This document shows positions 25,008 through 33,248 of a DNA stretch of 64,000 nt, one piece after another. Source of the DNA: Pseudomonas izuensis (GTDB lineage: Bacteria > Pseudomonadota > Gammaproteobacteria > Pseudomonadales > Pseudomonadaceae); assembly GCF_009861505.1 (NCBI RefSeq), contig NZ_WTFT01000040.1:149176-213175 (forward strand), given 5' to 3'. The position numbers and the translations under genes are program-made. Numbering within the stretch: position 1 is the first letter of the stretch; each line of letters opens with the position of its first letter. The notes under the pieces were generated by a model. That model was not told the DNA's origin and did no database searches. It saw only the letters and a list, made by a program, of their open reading frames with translations.

Positions 25008-25039
25008 AAAAAACCCCGCAGCTTTCGCGGCGGGGTTTT
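25008..25039 (-). terminator. Terminator of prfC
   Basis: AAAACCCCGC/GCGGGGTTTT forms a stem. On the minus strand it is followed by six T. It lies 20 bases after the prfC stop codon. Confidence 0.88.
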
Positions 25040-25058
25040 GGGTACGGCAACTCAGCGC

Positions 25059-26642
25059 TTAGTGATGCTCACGCGTCGCCCGGAATTTCACGTCCGGCCA
25101 ACGCTCTTCCATCAGTGCCAGGTTGACCCGCGTAGGAGCGAGGTAGGTCAGGTGACCGCCGCCGTCCAGTGCCAGGTTTTCCACCGCCTTGTTGGAGAAT
25201 TCCTCGAGCTTCTTCTTATCGCTGCAATCGACCCAGCGCGCGGAATAGACGGTGATCGGCTCATAGGAGCACTCGACCTTGTATTCCTCTTTCAGGCGGC
25301 TGGCGACCACATCGAACTGCAGCACACCGACGGCGCCGAGGATGATGTCGTTGCTACGCTCGGGGAAGAACACCTGGGTCGCGCCTTCTTCGGCCAGCTG
25401 TTGCAGGCCCTGACGCAGTTGCTTGGATTTCAGCGGGTCCTTCAGGCGTACGCGGCGGAACAGTTCCGGGGCGAAGTGCGGGATGCCGGTGAAGCCCAGG
25501 GTTTCGCCTTCGCTGAAGGTGTCGCCGATCTGGATGGTGCCGTGGTTGTGCAAACCGATGATGTCGCCGGCAAAGGCTTCTTCCAGTTGCTCACGCTCGG
25601 AGGAGAAGAACGTCAGCGCATCGCCGATGCGCACGTCCTTGCCGGTACGCACGTGACGCATCTTCATGCCTTTCTCGTACTTGCCGGAGCAGATACGCAT
25701 GAACGCGATACGGTCGCGGTGTTTGGGGTCCATGTTCGCCTGGATCTTGAAGATGAAGCCCGAGAACTTCTCTTCCACCGGTTCCACGGTACGTTCGTTG
25801 GCGACGCGCGCCAGCGGGCGCGGGGCCCAGTCGACTACGGCGTCGAGGACGTGATCCACCCCGAAGTTGCCCAGTGCGGTACCGAAGAACACCGGGGTCA
25901 ACTGACCGTCGAGGAATTCCTGCTGGTTGAACTCGTGGCAGGCCCCTTGCACCAGCTCAAGCTGCTCGATGAAGCGCTCGTACTCGTCGCCCAGGTGCGC
26001 GCGGGCTTCATCGGAATCGAGCTTCTCGATGATCTTGGTTTCGGTGCGCTCATGGCCGTGACCGGCGGTGTAGACAATGATGTAGTCGTCGGCGAGGTGA
26101 TACACGCCTTTGAAATCACGGTAGCAACCGATCGGCCAGGTGATCGGCGCGGCCTTGATTTTCAGGACGGCTTCGATTTCGTCGAGCAGTTCGATCGGAT
26201 CGCGGATGTCACGGTCGAGTTTGTTGATGAAGCTGACGATCGGTGTGTCACGCAGACGGCAGACGTCCATCAGGGCGATGGTCCGTGGCTCTACACCCTT
26301 ACCGCCGTCGAGCACCATCAACGCCGAGTCCACCGCAGTCAGTGTGCGGTAGGTGTCTTCGGAGAAGTCTTCGTGGCCCGGGGTGTCGAGCAGGTTGATC
26401 ATGTGCTCGCGATACGGGAACTGCATGACCGACGTGGTAATCGAGATGCCCCGCTGCTTTTCCATTTCCATCCAGTCGGAGGTGGCATGGCGGTCGGACT
26501 TACGGGATTTCACCGTACCGGCCACCGCAATCGCCTTGCCCATCAGCAAGAGCTTTTCGGTGATGGTGGTTTTACCGGCGTCGGGGTGGGAAATAATGGC
26601 GAAAGTGCGGCGTTTCGCGACTTCGGCGGCCTGTTTGGTCAT
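25059..26642 (-). CDS. prfC: Peptide chain release factor 3
   Basis: A 527-residue translational GTPase that recycles RF1/RF2 from the ribosome after termination. Domain 1 has G1 SHPDAGKTT at 18-26, G3 DTPGHEDF and G4 NKLD, followed by the EF-Tu-like domain 2 and the RF3 C-terminal domain (MRHVRTGKDVRI, FFPERSNDIILGAVG). The length matches E. coli RF3 (529). It is transcribed alone, with its own -10 element upstream and a terminator downstream. Confidence 0.96.
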   Translation of the reverse strand: MTKQAAEVAKRRTFAIISHPDAGKTTITEKLLLMGKAIAVAGTVKSRKSDRHATSDWMEMEKQRGISITTSVMQFPYREHMINLLDTPGHEDFSEDTYRTLTAVDSALMVLDGGKGVEPRTIALMDVCRLRDTPIVSFINKLDRDIRDPIELLDEIEAVLKIKAAPITWPIGCYRDFKGVYHLADDYIIVYTAGHGHERTETKIIEKLDSDEARAHLGDEYERFIEQLELVQGACHEFNQQEFLDGQLTPVFFGTALGNFGVDHVLDAVVDWAPRPLARVANERTVEPVEEKFSGFIFKIQANMDPKHRDRIAFMRICSGKYEKGMKMRHVRTGKDVRIGDALTFFSSEREQLEEAFAGDIIGLHNHGTIQIGDTFSEGETLGFTGIPHFAPELFRRVRLKDPLKSKQLRQGLQQLAEEGATQVFFPERSNDIILGAVGVLQFDVVASRLKEEYKVECSYEPITVYSARWVDCSDKKKLEEFSNKAVENLALDGGGHLTYLAPTRVNLALMEERWPDVKFRATREHH

Positions 26643-26690
26643 GGGAAATCGCCTGGCAGGTGATTCAAAAAAGGGCGCAGATTATAGCCC

Positions 26691-26696
26691 AAGTTG
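26691..26696 (-). promoter_or_regulatory. Probable -10 element of prfC
   Basis: A perfect TATAAT on the minus strand, about 50 bases upstream of the prfC ATG. The -35 (TTCGGT-like at 18 bases) is weak. Confidence 0.4.
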
Positions 26697-26873
26697 ATCG
26701 AAGAACCGAACCGTTGAGCACATTAGGGGTGGCCAAATGCTGCTTCAGATGGGAACCTTTTAAAGCACGGAGACGTCCACTCCCCTGTTACGACCACTCG
26801 TCGGGGGCCTGCAACACCTGCAAAACGGCCTGACGAGGCTGTGCTCATGGCTCGATTGCTGTGCGTCTGCCCT

Positions 26874-26975
26874 CTGTAGGAGCGAGCCTGCTCGCGATGA
26901 ACGTCAACGATAACGCTGGGTATCTGAATGCCCGCGTTGTCTGGGCGTTTTTCGCCAGCAGGCTCGCTCCTACAG
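26874..26975. repeat. REPIN upstream of the osmoprotectant transporter
   Basis: The arms CTGTAGGAGCGAGCCTGCTCGCGA and TCGCCAGCAGGCTCGCTCCTACAG; the second has a substitution (TTTTTCGCCAG) near the centre. The central 50 bases resemble those of the tandem copies at 36.5 kb (GTCAACGATAACGC). Confidence 0.85.
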
Positions 26976-27081
26976 TAGAACGCGCTCGGCTTGAGCTGCT
27001 TCTCGCGAACGTTTTGCCCGGCAGCCAATGATGGCCTGCCACACGGGACTGCGTTCGCCGACTGAAAAAAGGAGTCCGCCT

Positions 27082-27798
27082 GTGGCTATCCACCATGGCA
27101 AAGGGCTGATAGGAGGCGCGCTGGTAATCGCCCTTCTGGCCCTGCTGATCCACTGGATCGGCATCGACACGATCGAGCATTACCGCGACGATTTATTGTT
27201 TTACCTGCAAGCTCATCTGCTTCTCGTCCTCGCTTCCATGCTGGCCGCCCTTGTCGTGGGCCTCCCCGCCGGCATCTTCCTCAGCCGCCCGACCCGGGTC
27301 GCGCGTGCCGAGCGCTTCATGCAGATCTTCAACATCGGTAACACCATTCCGCCGCTGGCGGTGCTGGCCATCGCCCTGGGCGTGCTCGGGATCGGCAGCG
27401 GTCCGGCAATCTTCGCCCTGTTCCTCGCCTCGCTGTTGCCCATCGTGCGCAACACCTATGAAGGCCTGAAAAACGTTCAGGGTTCGCTCAAGGAAGCCGC
27501 CGTCGGCATCGGCATGACCCCGCACCAGGTGCTGTGGAGAGTCGAATTGCCCAATGCCGTGCCGATCATCATCGGCGGCGTGCGCGTGGCGCTGGCGATC
27601 AATGTCGGGACCGCGCCGCTGGCGTTCCTGATCGGCGCCAACAGCCTCGGCAGCCTGATTTTCCCCGGCATTGCCCTGAACAATCAGCCGCAACTATTGC
27701 TCGGCGCGGCCTGCACGGCGCTGCTGGCCCTGTTGCTCGATGGCCTGGTGACAATGGCCAGCCGCGTCTGGCTCGAACGCGGCTTGCGCCCGTCTTAA
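27082..27798 (+). CDS. Osmoprotectant ABC transporter permease 1 (OpuC/Yeh type)
   Basis: 238 residues from a GTG start at 27082, chosen because AAAAAAGGAG ends 7 bases before it; the upstream in-frame ATG has no such site. Five to six membrane helices are visible, with the EAA-type loop SLKEAAVGIGMTPHQVLWRVELPNAVPII near 135-165. It is a permease for choline, glycine betaine or related quaternary amines, judged from family and the neighbouring ProX-like binding protein. The first of four co-directional genes (permease, binding protein, permease, ATPase). The exact substrate is unknown. Confidence 0.85.
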   Translation: MAIHHGKGLIGGALVIALLALLIHWIGIDTIEHYRDDLLFYLQAHLLLVLASMLAALVVGLPAGIFLSRPTRVARAERFMQIFNIGNTIPPLAVLAIALGVLGIGSGPAIFALFLASLLPIVRNTYEGLKNVQGSLKEAAVGIGMTPHQVLWRVELPNAVPIIIGGVRVALAINVGTAPLAFLIGANSLGSLIFPGIALNNQPQLLLGAACTALLALLLDGLVTMASRVWLERGLRPS

Positions 27799-27818
27799 GC
27801 CCCGGCAAAGGAATTCTC

Positions 27819-28712
27819 ATGAAGACATCAAGCTTTTTACTAGGCTGCGTCCTGCTGTGCGCAGGATTTGCCCAAGCCGCTGAAAAACCGCTGATCCGCA
27901 TCGGTGCCCGGGTGTTCACCGAACAGACCCTTCTGGCGGAAATCACCTCGCAGTACCTGCGCGCCAAGGGTTACGACGCGCAGGTCACGGGTGGACTGGG
28001 CAGCAACCTGGCCCGCAGCGCCCACGAAAGCGGCCAACTGGACATGCTCTGGGAATACACCGGCGTGTCGCTGGTGGCCTACAACCACGTCACTGAAAAA
28101 CTCGACAGCGAACAGTCCTACGCCCGGGTGAAAGCACTCGACGCGCAGAAAGGACTTATCTGGCTCACCCCGTCGAAATTCAGCAACACCTACGCTCTCG
28201 CACTGCCGAAGAACGTCGCTGACCAATACCCGCAAATCAACACCATCAGCGAGCTGAACAAAGTGCTGCGTGATGAGGCCAAGACCCATCACCTGGTGGC
28301 GCTCGATACCGAATTCGCCAACCGCTCCGACGGACTTGGCGGCATGGTGCAGCTGTATGGGATGAACCTGACACGCCAAAACATCCGCCAGATGGACGCC
28401 GGGCTGGTCTACACCGCCCTGCGTAACGGTCAGGTGTTTGCCGGGCTGGTCTACACCACTGACGGTCGCCTGAATGCCTTCAAGCTCAAGTTGCTGGAGG
28501 ACGACAAGCGCTACTTTCCGGACTACACCGCTGCCCCTGTGGTGCGTCAGGCGTTTCTCGATGCTCACCCGCAATTGGCCGAACAACTCAAACCACTGGC
28601 CGAATTGTTCGATGACGACACCATGCGCCAGCTCAATGCGCGGGTGGATGTCGATCATGAAAGCCCGTCCGTCGTGGCCGCTGATTTTCTGCGCCAACAC
28701 CCCATCCACTAA
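27819..28712 (+). CDS. Osmoprotectant ABC transporter substrate-binding protein (ProX/OsmF type)
   Basis: 297 residues from the ATG at 27819 (AAAGGAA upstream), with signal peptide MKTSSFLLGCVLLCAGFAQA. The OpuAC-type fold shows IRIGARVFTEQTLLAEI, YLRAKGYDAQV, LDMLWEYTGVSL and the hinge-region segment LVYTALRNGQVFAGLVYTTDGRL. Quaternary amines are normally held in an aromatic box in this family. Its gene lies between the two permease genes. A longer frame opening in the preceding gene lacks a signal peptide and was not used. Confidence 0.87.
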   Translation: MKTSSFLLGCVLLCAGFAQAAEKPLIRIGARVFTEQTLLAEITSQYLRAKGYDAQVTGGLGSNLARSAHESGQLDMLWEYTGVSLVAYNHVTEKLDSEQSYARVKALDAQKGLIWLTPSKFSNTYALALPKNVADQYPQINTISELNKVLRDEAKTHHLVALDTEFANRSDGLGGMVQLYGMNLTRQNIRQMDAGLVYTALRNGQVFAGLVYTTDGRLNAFKLKLLEDDKRYFPDYTAAPVVRQAFLDAHPQLAEQLKPLAELFDDDTMRQLNARVDVDHESPSVVAADFLRQHPIH

Positions 28713-28724
28713 GGAGGAAAAGCC

Positions 28725-29378
28725 ATGGAATTCCTGAACGCCTTTTCCCACCTCGACTGGCAACAGGTGCTGCACCTGACCTGGCAGCACATCACTCTGG
28801 TAGGCATCGCCGTCACCCTGGCGATTGTCGTCGGTGTGCCGCTGGGCATTCTGATGACACGCTTTCCGACACTTGCGGGCCCCTTGCAGGCCAGCGCCAC
28901 GGTGCTGCTGACCGTGCCGTCGATTGCCCTGTTCGGCTTGCTGCTGCCGTTCTATTCGAAGTTCGGCCAGGGCCTGGGACCGATGCCGGCGATCACTGCC
29001 GTATTTCTCTATTCCCTGCTGCCGATCATGCGCAACACCTACCTGGCGCTGACCAGCGTCGAACCGGGCATTCGCGAAGCCGCGCGCGGCATCGGCATGA
29101 CCTTCGGCCAGCGCCTGCGCAGGGTCGAACTGCCCATCGCCGTACCAGTGATTCTTGCTGGTGTACGTACCGCCGTGGTGATGAACATCGGCGTCATGAC
29201 CATCGCCGCGACCATCGGCGCCGGCGGCCTTGGCGTACTCATCCTCGCCTCCATCAGCCGCAGTGACATGTCGATGCTGATCGTCGGCGCCGTACTGGTC
29301 AGCCTGCTGGCCATCTTCGCCGACCTGCTTCTGCAAGCGCTGCAACGCTCGCTGACTCCAAAAGGACTCCTGAAATGA
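28725..29378 (+). CDS. Osmoprotectant ABC transporter permease 2 (OpuC/Yeh type)
   Basis: A 217-residue inner-membrane permease with AAGGAGG 8 bases before the ATG. It has five to six helices and the cytoplasmic loop GIREAARGIGMTFGQRLRRVELPIAVPVI near 110-140, homologous to that of permease 1. The two should form a heterodimer. The last codon and stop overlap the ATP-binding gene (ATGA), giving coupled translation. Confidence 0.88.
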   Translation: MEFLNAFSHLDWQQVLHLTWQHITLVGIAVTLAIVVGVPLGILMTRFPTLAGPLQASATVLLTVPSIALFGLLLPFYSKFGQGLGPMPAITAVFLYSLLPIMRNTYLALTSVEPGIREAARGIGMTFGQRLRRVELPIAVPVILAGVRTAVVMNIGVMTIAATIGAGGLGVLILASISRSDMSMLIVGAVLVSLLAIFADLLLQALQRSLTPKGLLK

Positions 29379-30532
29379 TCGAACTTCAAAACCTCAGCAA
29401 GACCTTCCAAAGCAACGGCAAGGACGTGAAAGCCGTGGACTCGGTGAGCCTGACCGTCAATGAAGGCGAGATTTGCGTGTTCCTCGGGCCATCGGGTTGC
29501 GGCAAAAGCACCACCCTGAAAATGATCAACCGCCTGATCAAACCGACCTCGGGCAAGATCCTGATCAACGGTGAAGACACCACCGACCTCGACGCCGTGA
29601 CCCTGCGGCGCAACATCGGCTATGTCATCCAACAGATCGGTCTGTTCCCGAACATGACCATCGAAGAGAACATCGTAGTGGTGCCGAAGCTACTGGGCTG
29701 GGACAAACAGAAATGCCACGACCGCGCCCGCGAGTTGATGAGCATGATCAAGCTTGAGCCCAAGCAATACCTGCATCGCTACCCACGGGAATTATCCGGC
29801 GGCCAACAACAGCGGATCGGCGTGATTCGGGCGCTGGCGGCCGATGCGCCGCTGTTGCTGATGGATGAACCCTTCGGCGCGGTCGACCCGATCAACCGCG
29901 AAATGATCCAGAACGAGTTCTTCGAAATGCAACGGGCGCTGAACAAGACCGTGATCATGGTCAGCCATGACATCGATGAGGCGATCAAGCTGGGCGACAA
30001 GATTGCGATCTTCCGCGCCGGCAAACTGCTGCAGATCGACCACCCGGACACCTTGCTGGCGCATCCGGTGGATGACTTCGTCAGCAACTTCGTCGGCCAG
30101 GACAGTACCCTCAAGCGCCTGTTGCTGGTCAAGGCCGAAGACGCGGCGGACAACGCGCCGTCCGTCAGTCCGCAAACGCCGGTGGCTGAGGCACTGGAAT
30201 TGATGGATGAGCATGACCGGCGTTATGTAGTGGTCACCTGTGCCGAGAACAAGGCGCTGGGCTATGTAAGACGTCGCGACCTGCACCGTCAGACCGGCAC
30301 CTGCGGGCAATACCTGCGCGAGTTCAACGCCACGGCAGCGTACGACGAGCATTTGCGCATCCTGTTGTCGCGGATGTACGAGTTCAATCGGGCGTGGTTG
30401 CCGGTGATGAATGCGGAGCGGGTGTTCCTCGGCGAAGTCACTCAGGAATCGATTGCGGCTTACTTGAGCTCCGGTCGCTCGCGAGGGATGAAGACCCATA
30501 TCGTGTCGCCGGCCGAGGCTGTAGTGGCGTAA
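29375..30532 (+). CDS. Osmoprotectant ABC transporter ATP-binding protein with CBS domains
   Basis: A 385-residue ATPase of the ProV/OpuCA class. Walker A is GPSGCGKST near 38-46, the signature is LSGGQQQRIGVIRAL, Walker B is LLLMDEPFGAVD, and the switch is SHDIDEAIKLGD. A C-terminal extension (about 250-370) comprises two CBS-like modules (VSPQTPVAEALELMDEHDRRYVVV and EHLRILLSRMYEFNRAWLPVM), which in OpuCA-type transporters sense ionic strength or nucleotides. It energises the two permeases encoded upstream. A REPIN follows the gene. Confidence 0.9.
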   Translation: MIELQNLSKTFQSNGKDVKAVDSVSLTVNEGEICVFLGPSGCGKSTTLKMINRLIKPTSGKILINGEDTTDLDAVTLRRNIGYVIQQIGLFPNMTIEENIVVVPKLLGWDKQKCHDRARELMSMIKLEPKQYLHRYPRELSGGQQQRIGVIRALAADAPLLLMDEPFGAVDPINREMIQNEFFEMQRALNKTVIMVSHDIDEAIKLGDKIAIFRAGKLLQIDHPDTLLAHPVDDFVSNFVGQDSTLKRLLLVKAEDAADNAPSVSPQTPVAEALELMDEHDRRYVVVTCAENKALGYVRRRDLHRQTGTCGQYLREFNATAAYDEHLRILLSRMYEFNRAWLPVMNAERVFLGEVTQESIAAYLSSGRSRGMKTHIVSPAEAVVA

Positions 30533-30543
30533 AAATGCAAAAC

Positions 30544-30635
30544 CTGTAGGAGTGAGCCTGCTCGCGATGTCGCAATTTCAGTCAATCAAGATGTCGACTG
30601 TAAAAAAGCAATCGCGAGCAGGCTCACTCCTACAG
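30544..30635. repeat. REPIN after the osmoprotectant transporter operon
   Basis: The arms CTGTAGGAGTGAGCCTGCTCGCGAT and ATCGCGAGCAGGCTCACTCCTACAG are perfect complements, including a shared C-to-T change (GAGTGAGCC), so the arms have co-varied. Confidence 0.9.
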
Positions 30636-30938
30636 GATCGGTGTGATTTTTCGTTATTCACAGGGCGGAAAAAAATCTCAACACCGGCCGCCCCTGACAG
30701 CCTCCGCAATTAGCTTGAGCGACCACCAAAATCCCCCTCAGTTTACCTTCTCGCCGCCAACGTCGCCTATATTGACGCCATCGTACTTATCTAGAACTTT
30801 GCACACAAAAGCGTCGAACGTGCAGGTATTTTTAACACCTGAAAATTATCGGGGAACATCTGCCCGTCATCTCGGTCGGCTACAAAGAGTGATACCCGTA
30901 ACGCACGTCAGAAGCGTGCAAAAACGCGACATTTTTTG

Positions 30939-30967
30939 TTGATCTCAAGCCCCTCACGCCCTAAAGT
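30939..30967 (+). promoter_or_regulatory. Candidate promoter of the speC leader RNA
   Basis: TTGATC (30939-30944), a 17-base spacer and TAAAGT (30962-30967) fit a sigma70 promoter. Transcription would start near 30974, roughly 55 bases before the leader hairpin. Confidence 0.4.
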
Positions 30968-31028
30968 TCGCGCCGAACGTCCATGCTGGAAACGATCCAT
31001 CCGGCTCAAGTACTGACGACGAGACAGC

Positions 31029-31066
31029 AAGGCCAAGGGAAAAGCTGCACTTCCCATGGCCTTTTT
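31029..31066 (+). terminator. Terminator-like hairpin in the speC leader
   Basis: AAGGCCAAGGGAA pairs with TTCCCATGGCCTT with one internal mismatch and a 9-base loop, then TTTTT. It lies about 110 bases before the speC start, so it could attenuate speC or end a separate short RNA. Confidence 0.65.
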
Positions 31067-31172
31067 GCTTTCGGCGACATGCCTTGGGAAGTAGGCGAAC
31101 CAAAGTGGGGATACGGAGGACGTTCATTTGCACCCATTGTTTTTACTCGTTTGCCATTAGGAGCTCCCAAGT

Positions 31173-32336
31173 ATGTCGATCCAGGTCGAAGACTATTTCG
31201 CGCGCGAAACCTTTCAGAAAATGAAGGCGTTCGCCGACAAGCAAGAAACCCCGTTCGTGGTGATCGACACCGCGATGATCAGCCAGGCCTATGACGACCT
31301 GCGCGCCGGTTTCGAATTCGCCAAGGTCTATTACGCGGTCAAGGCCAACCCGGCCGTGGAAATCATTGACCTGCTCAAGGAAAAAGGCTCGAGCTTCGAC
31401 ATCGCCTCCATCTATGAGCTGGACAAAGTGCTGGGCCGTGGCGTCAGCCCCGATCACATCAGCTACGGCAACACCATCAAGAAATCCAAGGACATCCGCT
31501 ACTTCTACGAGAAGGGCGTGCGCCTGTTCGCCACCGACTCCGAAGCTGACCTGCGCAACATCGCCAAGGCGGCACCGGGTGCAAAAGTCTACGTGCGCAT
31601 CCTGACCGAAGGCTCGACCACTGCCGACTGGCCGCTGTCGCGCAAATTCGGCTGCCAGACCGACATGGCCATGGACCTGCTGATCCTCGCCCGCGACCTG
31701 GGCCTGGTGCCTTACGGCATCTCGTTCCACGTTGGCTCGCAACAGCGTGACATCAGCGTCTGGGACGCGGCGATCGCCAAGGTCAAAGTGATCTTCGAAC
31801 GTTTGAAAGAAGAAGATGGCATCCACCTGAAGCTGATCAACATGGGCGGTGGCTTCCCGGCCAACTACATTACCCGCACCAACAGCCTGGAAACCTACGC
31901 CGAAGAAATCATCCGTTTCCTCAAGGAAGACTTCGGTGACGACCTGCCGGAAATCATCCTGGAACCGGGCCGCTCGCTGATCGCCAACGCCGGCATCCTG
32001 GTCAGTGAAGTGGTGCTGGTTGCGCGTAAATCCCGTACCGCTGTAGAGCGTTGGGTGTACACGGATGTGGGCAAGTTCTCCGGCCTGATCGAAACCATGG
32101 ACGAAGCCATCAAGTTCCCGATCTGGACCGAGAAGAAAGGCGAGATGGAAGAAGTCGTCATCGCCGGCCCAACCTGCGACAGCGCCGACATCATGTACGA
32201 AAACTACAAGTACGGCCTGCCGCTGAACCTGGCCATCGGTGATCGTCTGTACTGGCTGTCGACCGGTGCCTACACCACCAGTTACAGCGCCGTGGAATTC
32301 AATGGCTTCCCGCCGCTGAAATCCTTCTACGTGTAA
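31173..32336 (+). CDS. speC: Ornithine/lysine decarboxylase, fold III
   Basis: A 387-residue PLP enzyme of the alanine-racemase fold (eukaryotic-type ornithine decarboxylase), which makes putrescine, the polyamine precursor. PLP-binding Lys57 lies in YYAVKANP, His186 in SFHVGSQ, the glycine loop in NMGGGFPA, and the phosphate-binding EPGRS near 264-268. The active-site Cys335-Asp336 lies in GPTCDSADIM and completes the shared dimer-interface site. AGGAG precedes the ATG. It corresponds to PA4519 as I recall. Activity on lysine is possible in this family. It is transcribed alone behind a long leader and ends at a strong terminator. Confidence 0.9.
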   Translation: MSIQVEDYFARETFQKMKAFADKQETPFVVIDTAMISQAYDDLRAGFEFAKVYYAVKANPAVEIIDLLKEKGSSFDIASIYELDKVLGRGVSPDHISYGNTIKKSKDIRYFYEKGVRLFATDSEADLRNIAKAAPGAKVYVRILTEGSTTADWPLSRKFGCQTDMAMDLLILARDLGLVPYGISFHVGSQQRDISVWDAAIAKVKVIFERLKEEDGIHLKLINMGGGFPANYITRTNSLETYAEEIIRFLKEDFGDDLPEIILEPGRSLIANAGILVSEVVLVARKSRTAVERWVYTDVGKFSGLIETMDEAIKFPIWTEKKGEMEEVVIAGPTCDSADIMYENYKYGLPLNLAIGDRLYWLSTGAYTTSYSAVEFNGFPPLKSFYV

Positions 32337-32354
32337 GCGCTACACGCAGAAAGC

Positions 32355-32386
32355 AAAAAGCCCATGACGTGTCATGGGCTTTTTTG
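32355..32386 (+). terminator. Terminator of speC
   Basis: AAAAGCCCATGAC and GTCATGGGCTTTT form a perfect 13-bp stem with a 2-base gap, followed by T residues, 20 bases after the stop codon. Confidence 0.92.
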
Positions 32387-32413
32387 TGCCTGGAATTTGA
32401 AAAGATGCCCAAC

Positions 32414-32486
32414 CCGTAGGAGCCGGCTTGCTGGCGAATCGATGGTGATCTTTACGCCGCCTTCGCTGGCAAGCCAGCGCCTACAG
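32414..32486. repeat. REPIN overlapping the end of the Sel1 gene
   Basis: The arms CGTAGGAGCCGGCTTGCTGGCGAA and TTCGCTGGCAAGCCAGCGCCTACAG are of the TGCCAGC subtype. The right arm ends at 32486 and contains the TAG stop codon (32481-32483) of the neighbouring minus-strand gene. Confidence 0.85.
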
Positions 32487-33248
32487 AGGTGTGGTTTCCA
32501 GCTCCAGTTCGTCGTAGCGCTGGACATAATCTTGCGCCAAGGCGCGGATTTGCGGATCGGTTGCGCACGACAATGTCTGGCTCGCTACCCGCAGGAAATT
32601 CATATTGCCGCCGGCCAATGCCTTGCGTAGCCACACGAGTGCCTCATCAATGTTCCCTTCATCCGCCAGCACCGCGGCATAACTGAACTGCCCGCGAAAA
32701 TCCCCACCGACCGCCGAGCGTCGATACCAGTCGCGGGCAGCTTTTGTGTCTGCCGGACAAATGCGCCCTTCTTCCAGATATCGCCCCAGCAGGTTCATCG
32801 ATTTAGCGTGGCCAAGATCAGCAGCGCGTTGATAGAAACTTAATGCCTGTGGCTGATCCTCAACGACACCACGCCCCGTCGCCAGCAGGTTGGCGTAGTT
32901 GTACATCGCCCAGTCCAGCCCGGCCTCCGCCCCGACCCGGTAATGCCGCGCAGCGACCGAAGCATCGGCAACGCAACCCCAACCATGCTCATGACACCGG
33001 CCCAGCATGTTGCGCGCCATCAGGTGCCCTTTCCGGGCGGCAATCTCGAACCAGCGCAACGCCAGGGGCTGGTCCTGCGCAATCCCTCGCCCGTCCAGCA
33101 GGATTTGCCCGAGCAACGCCTGCGCATCGACGACGCCTTCACGAGCCGCCATCAGAATCGCCTGGGCGGCACGGGCCGGGCTTTCATCGAGCATGGCTTT
33201 GAGGCGTTCACCGTCGAGCACTTCCTCGCGGCGCAATTGAACACTCAT
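32481..33248 (-). CDS. Sel1-like repeat protein
   Basis: 255 residues from the ATG at 33248, which overlaps the stop of the upstream hydroxylase gene by 4 bases (ATGA). From about residue 35 onward it is built of Sel1/TPR-like repeats of roughly 36 residues, each with AxxxLGxxxxxGxGxxxDxxxAxxWxxxAAxxG character, for example DAQALLGQILLDGRGIAQDQ and SMNLLGRYLEEGR. No signal peptide is seen, so it should be a cytoplasmic scaffold. It is co-transcribed with a PiuC-like protein, as in the PA4515-PA4516 pair as I recall. The function is unknown; a link to iron uptake is inferred from context only. Confidence 0.8.
   Translation of the reverse strand: MSVQLRREEVLDGERLKAMLDESPARAAQAILMAAREGVVDAQALLGQILLDGRGIAQDQPLALRWFEIAARKGHLMARNMLGRCHEHGWGCVADASVAARHYRVGAEAGLDWAMYNYANLLATGRGVVEDQPQALSFYQRAADLGHAKSMNLLGRYLEEGRICPADTKAARDWYRRSAVGGDFRGQFSYAAVLADEGNIDEALVWLRKALAGGNMNFLRVASQTLSCATDPQIRALAQDYVQRYDELELETTPL

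Larger units (their letters stand above)
24736..25058. other. Intergenic region between the acidic protein gene and prfC
   Basis: About 320 bases. It contains the promoter region of the small acidic protein gene (not resolved), a REPIN and the prfC terminator. No further gene is seen. Confidence 0.6.
26643..27081. other. Intergenic region between prfC and the osmoprotectant transporter
   Basis: About 440 bases. It holds the prfC -10 element, an inverted repeat CTCGTC...GACGAG with an inner GGCC pair at 26797-26837 of unknown role, and a REPIN. No open frame here has a convincing start site. Confidence 0.55.
30533..31172. other. 640-base leader region upstream of ornithine decarboxylase
   Basis: It contains a REPIN (30544-30635), an AT-richer stretch with no recognised gene (30640-30930) including a small hairpin GCACG...CGTGC at 30904-30918, a candidate promoter (30939-30967), a terminator-like hairpin (31029-31066) and the ribosome-binding site AGGAG near 31159. 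An open frame starting at 30983 runs into speC out of frame and has no ribosome-binding site, so I do not call it. Confidence 0.6.

Noticed and set aside
26737..26870. Possible small gene between prfC and the osmoprotectant operon
   Set aside because: Only an inverted repeat is visible; no start with a ribosome-binding site.
27028..27081. Upstream ATG (27028) as the start of osmoprotectant permease 1
   Set aside because: The GTG at 27082 has AAAAAAGGAG at ideal spacing; the upstream ATG has no ribosome-binding site.
30983..31294. 103-codon frame in the speC leader, considered as a leader peptide or gene
   Set aside because: No ribosome-binding site; it crosses the terminator hairpin and runs into speC out of frame.
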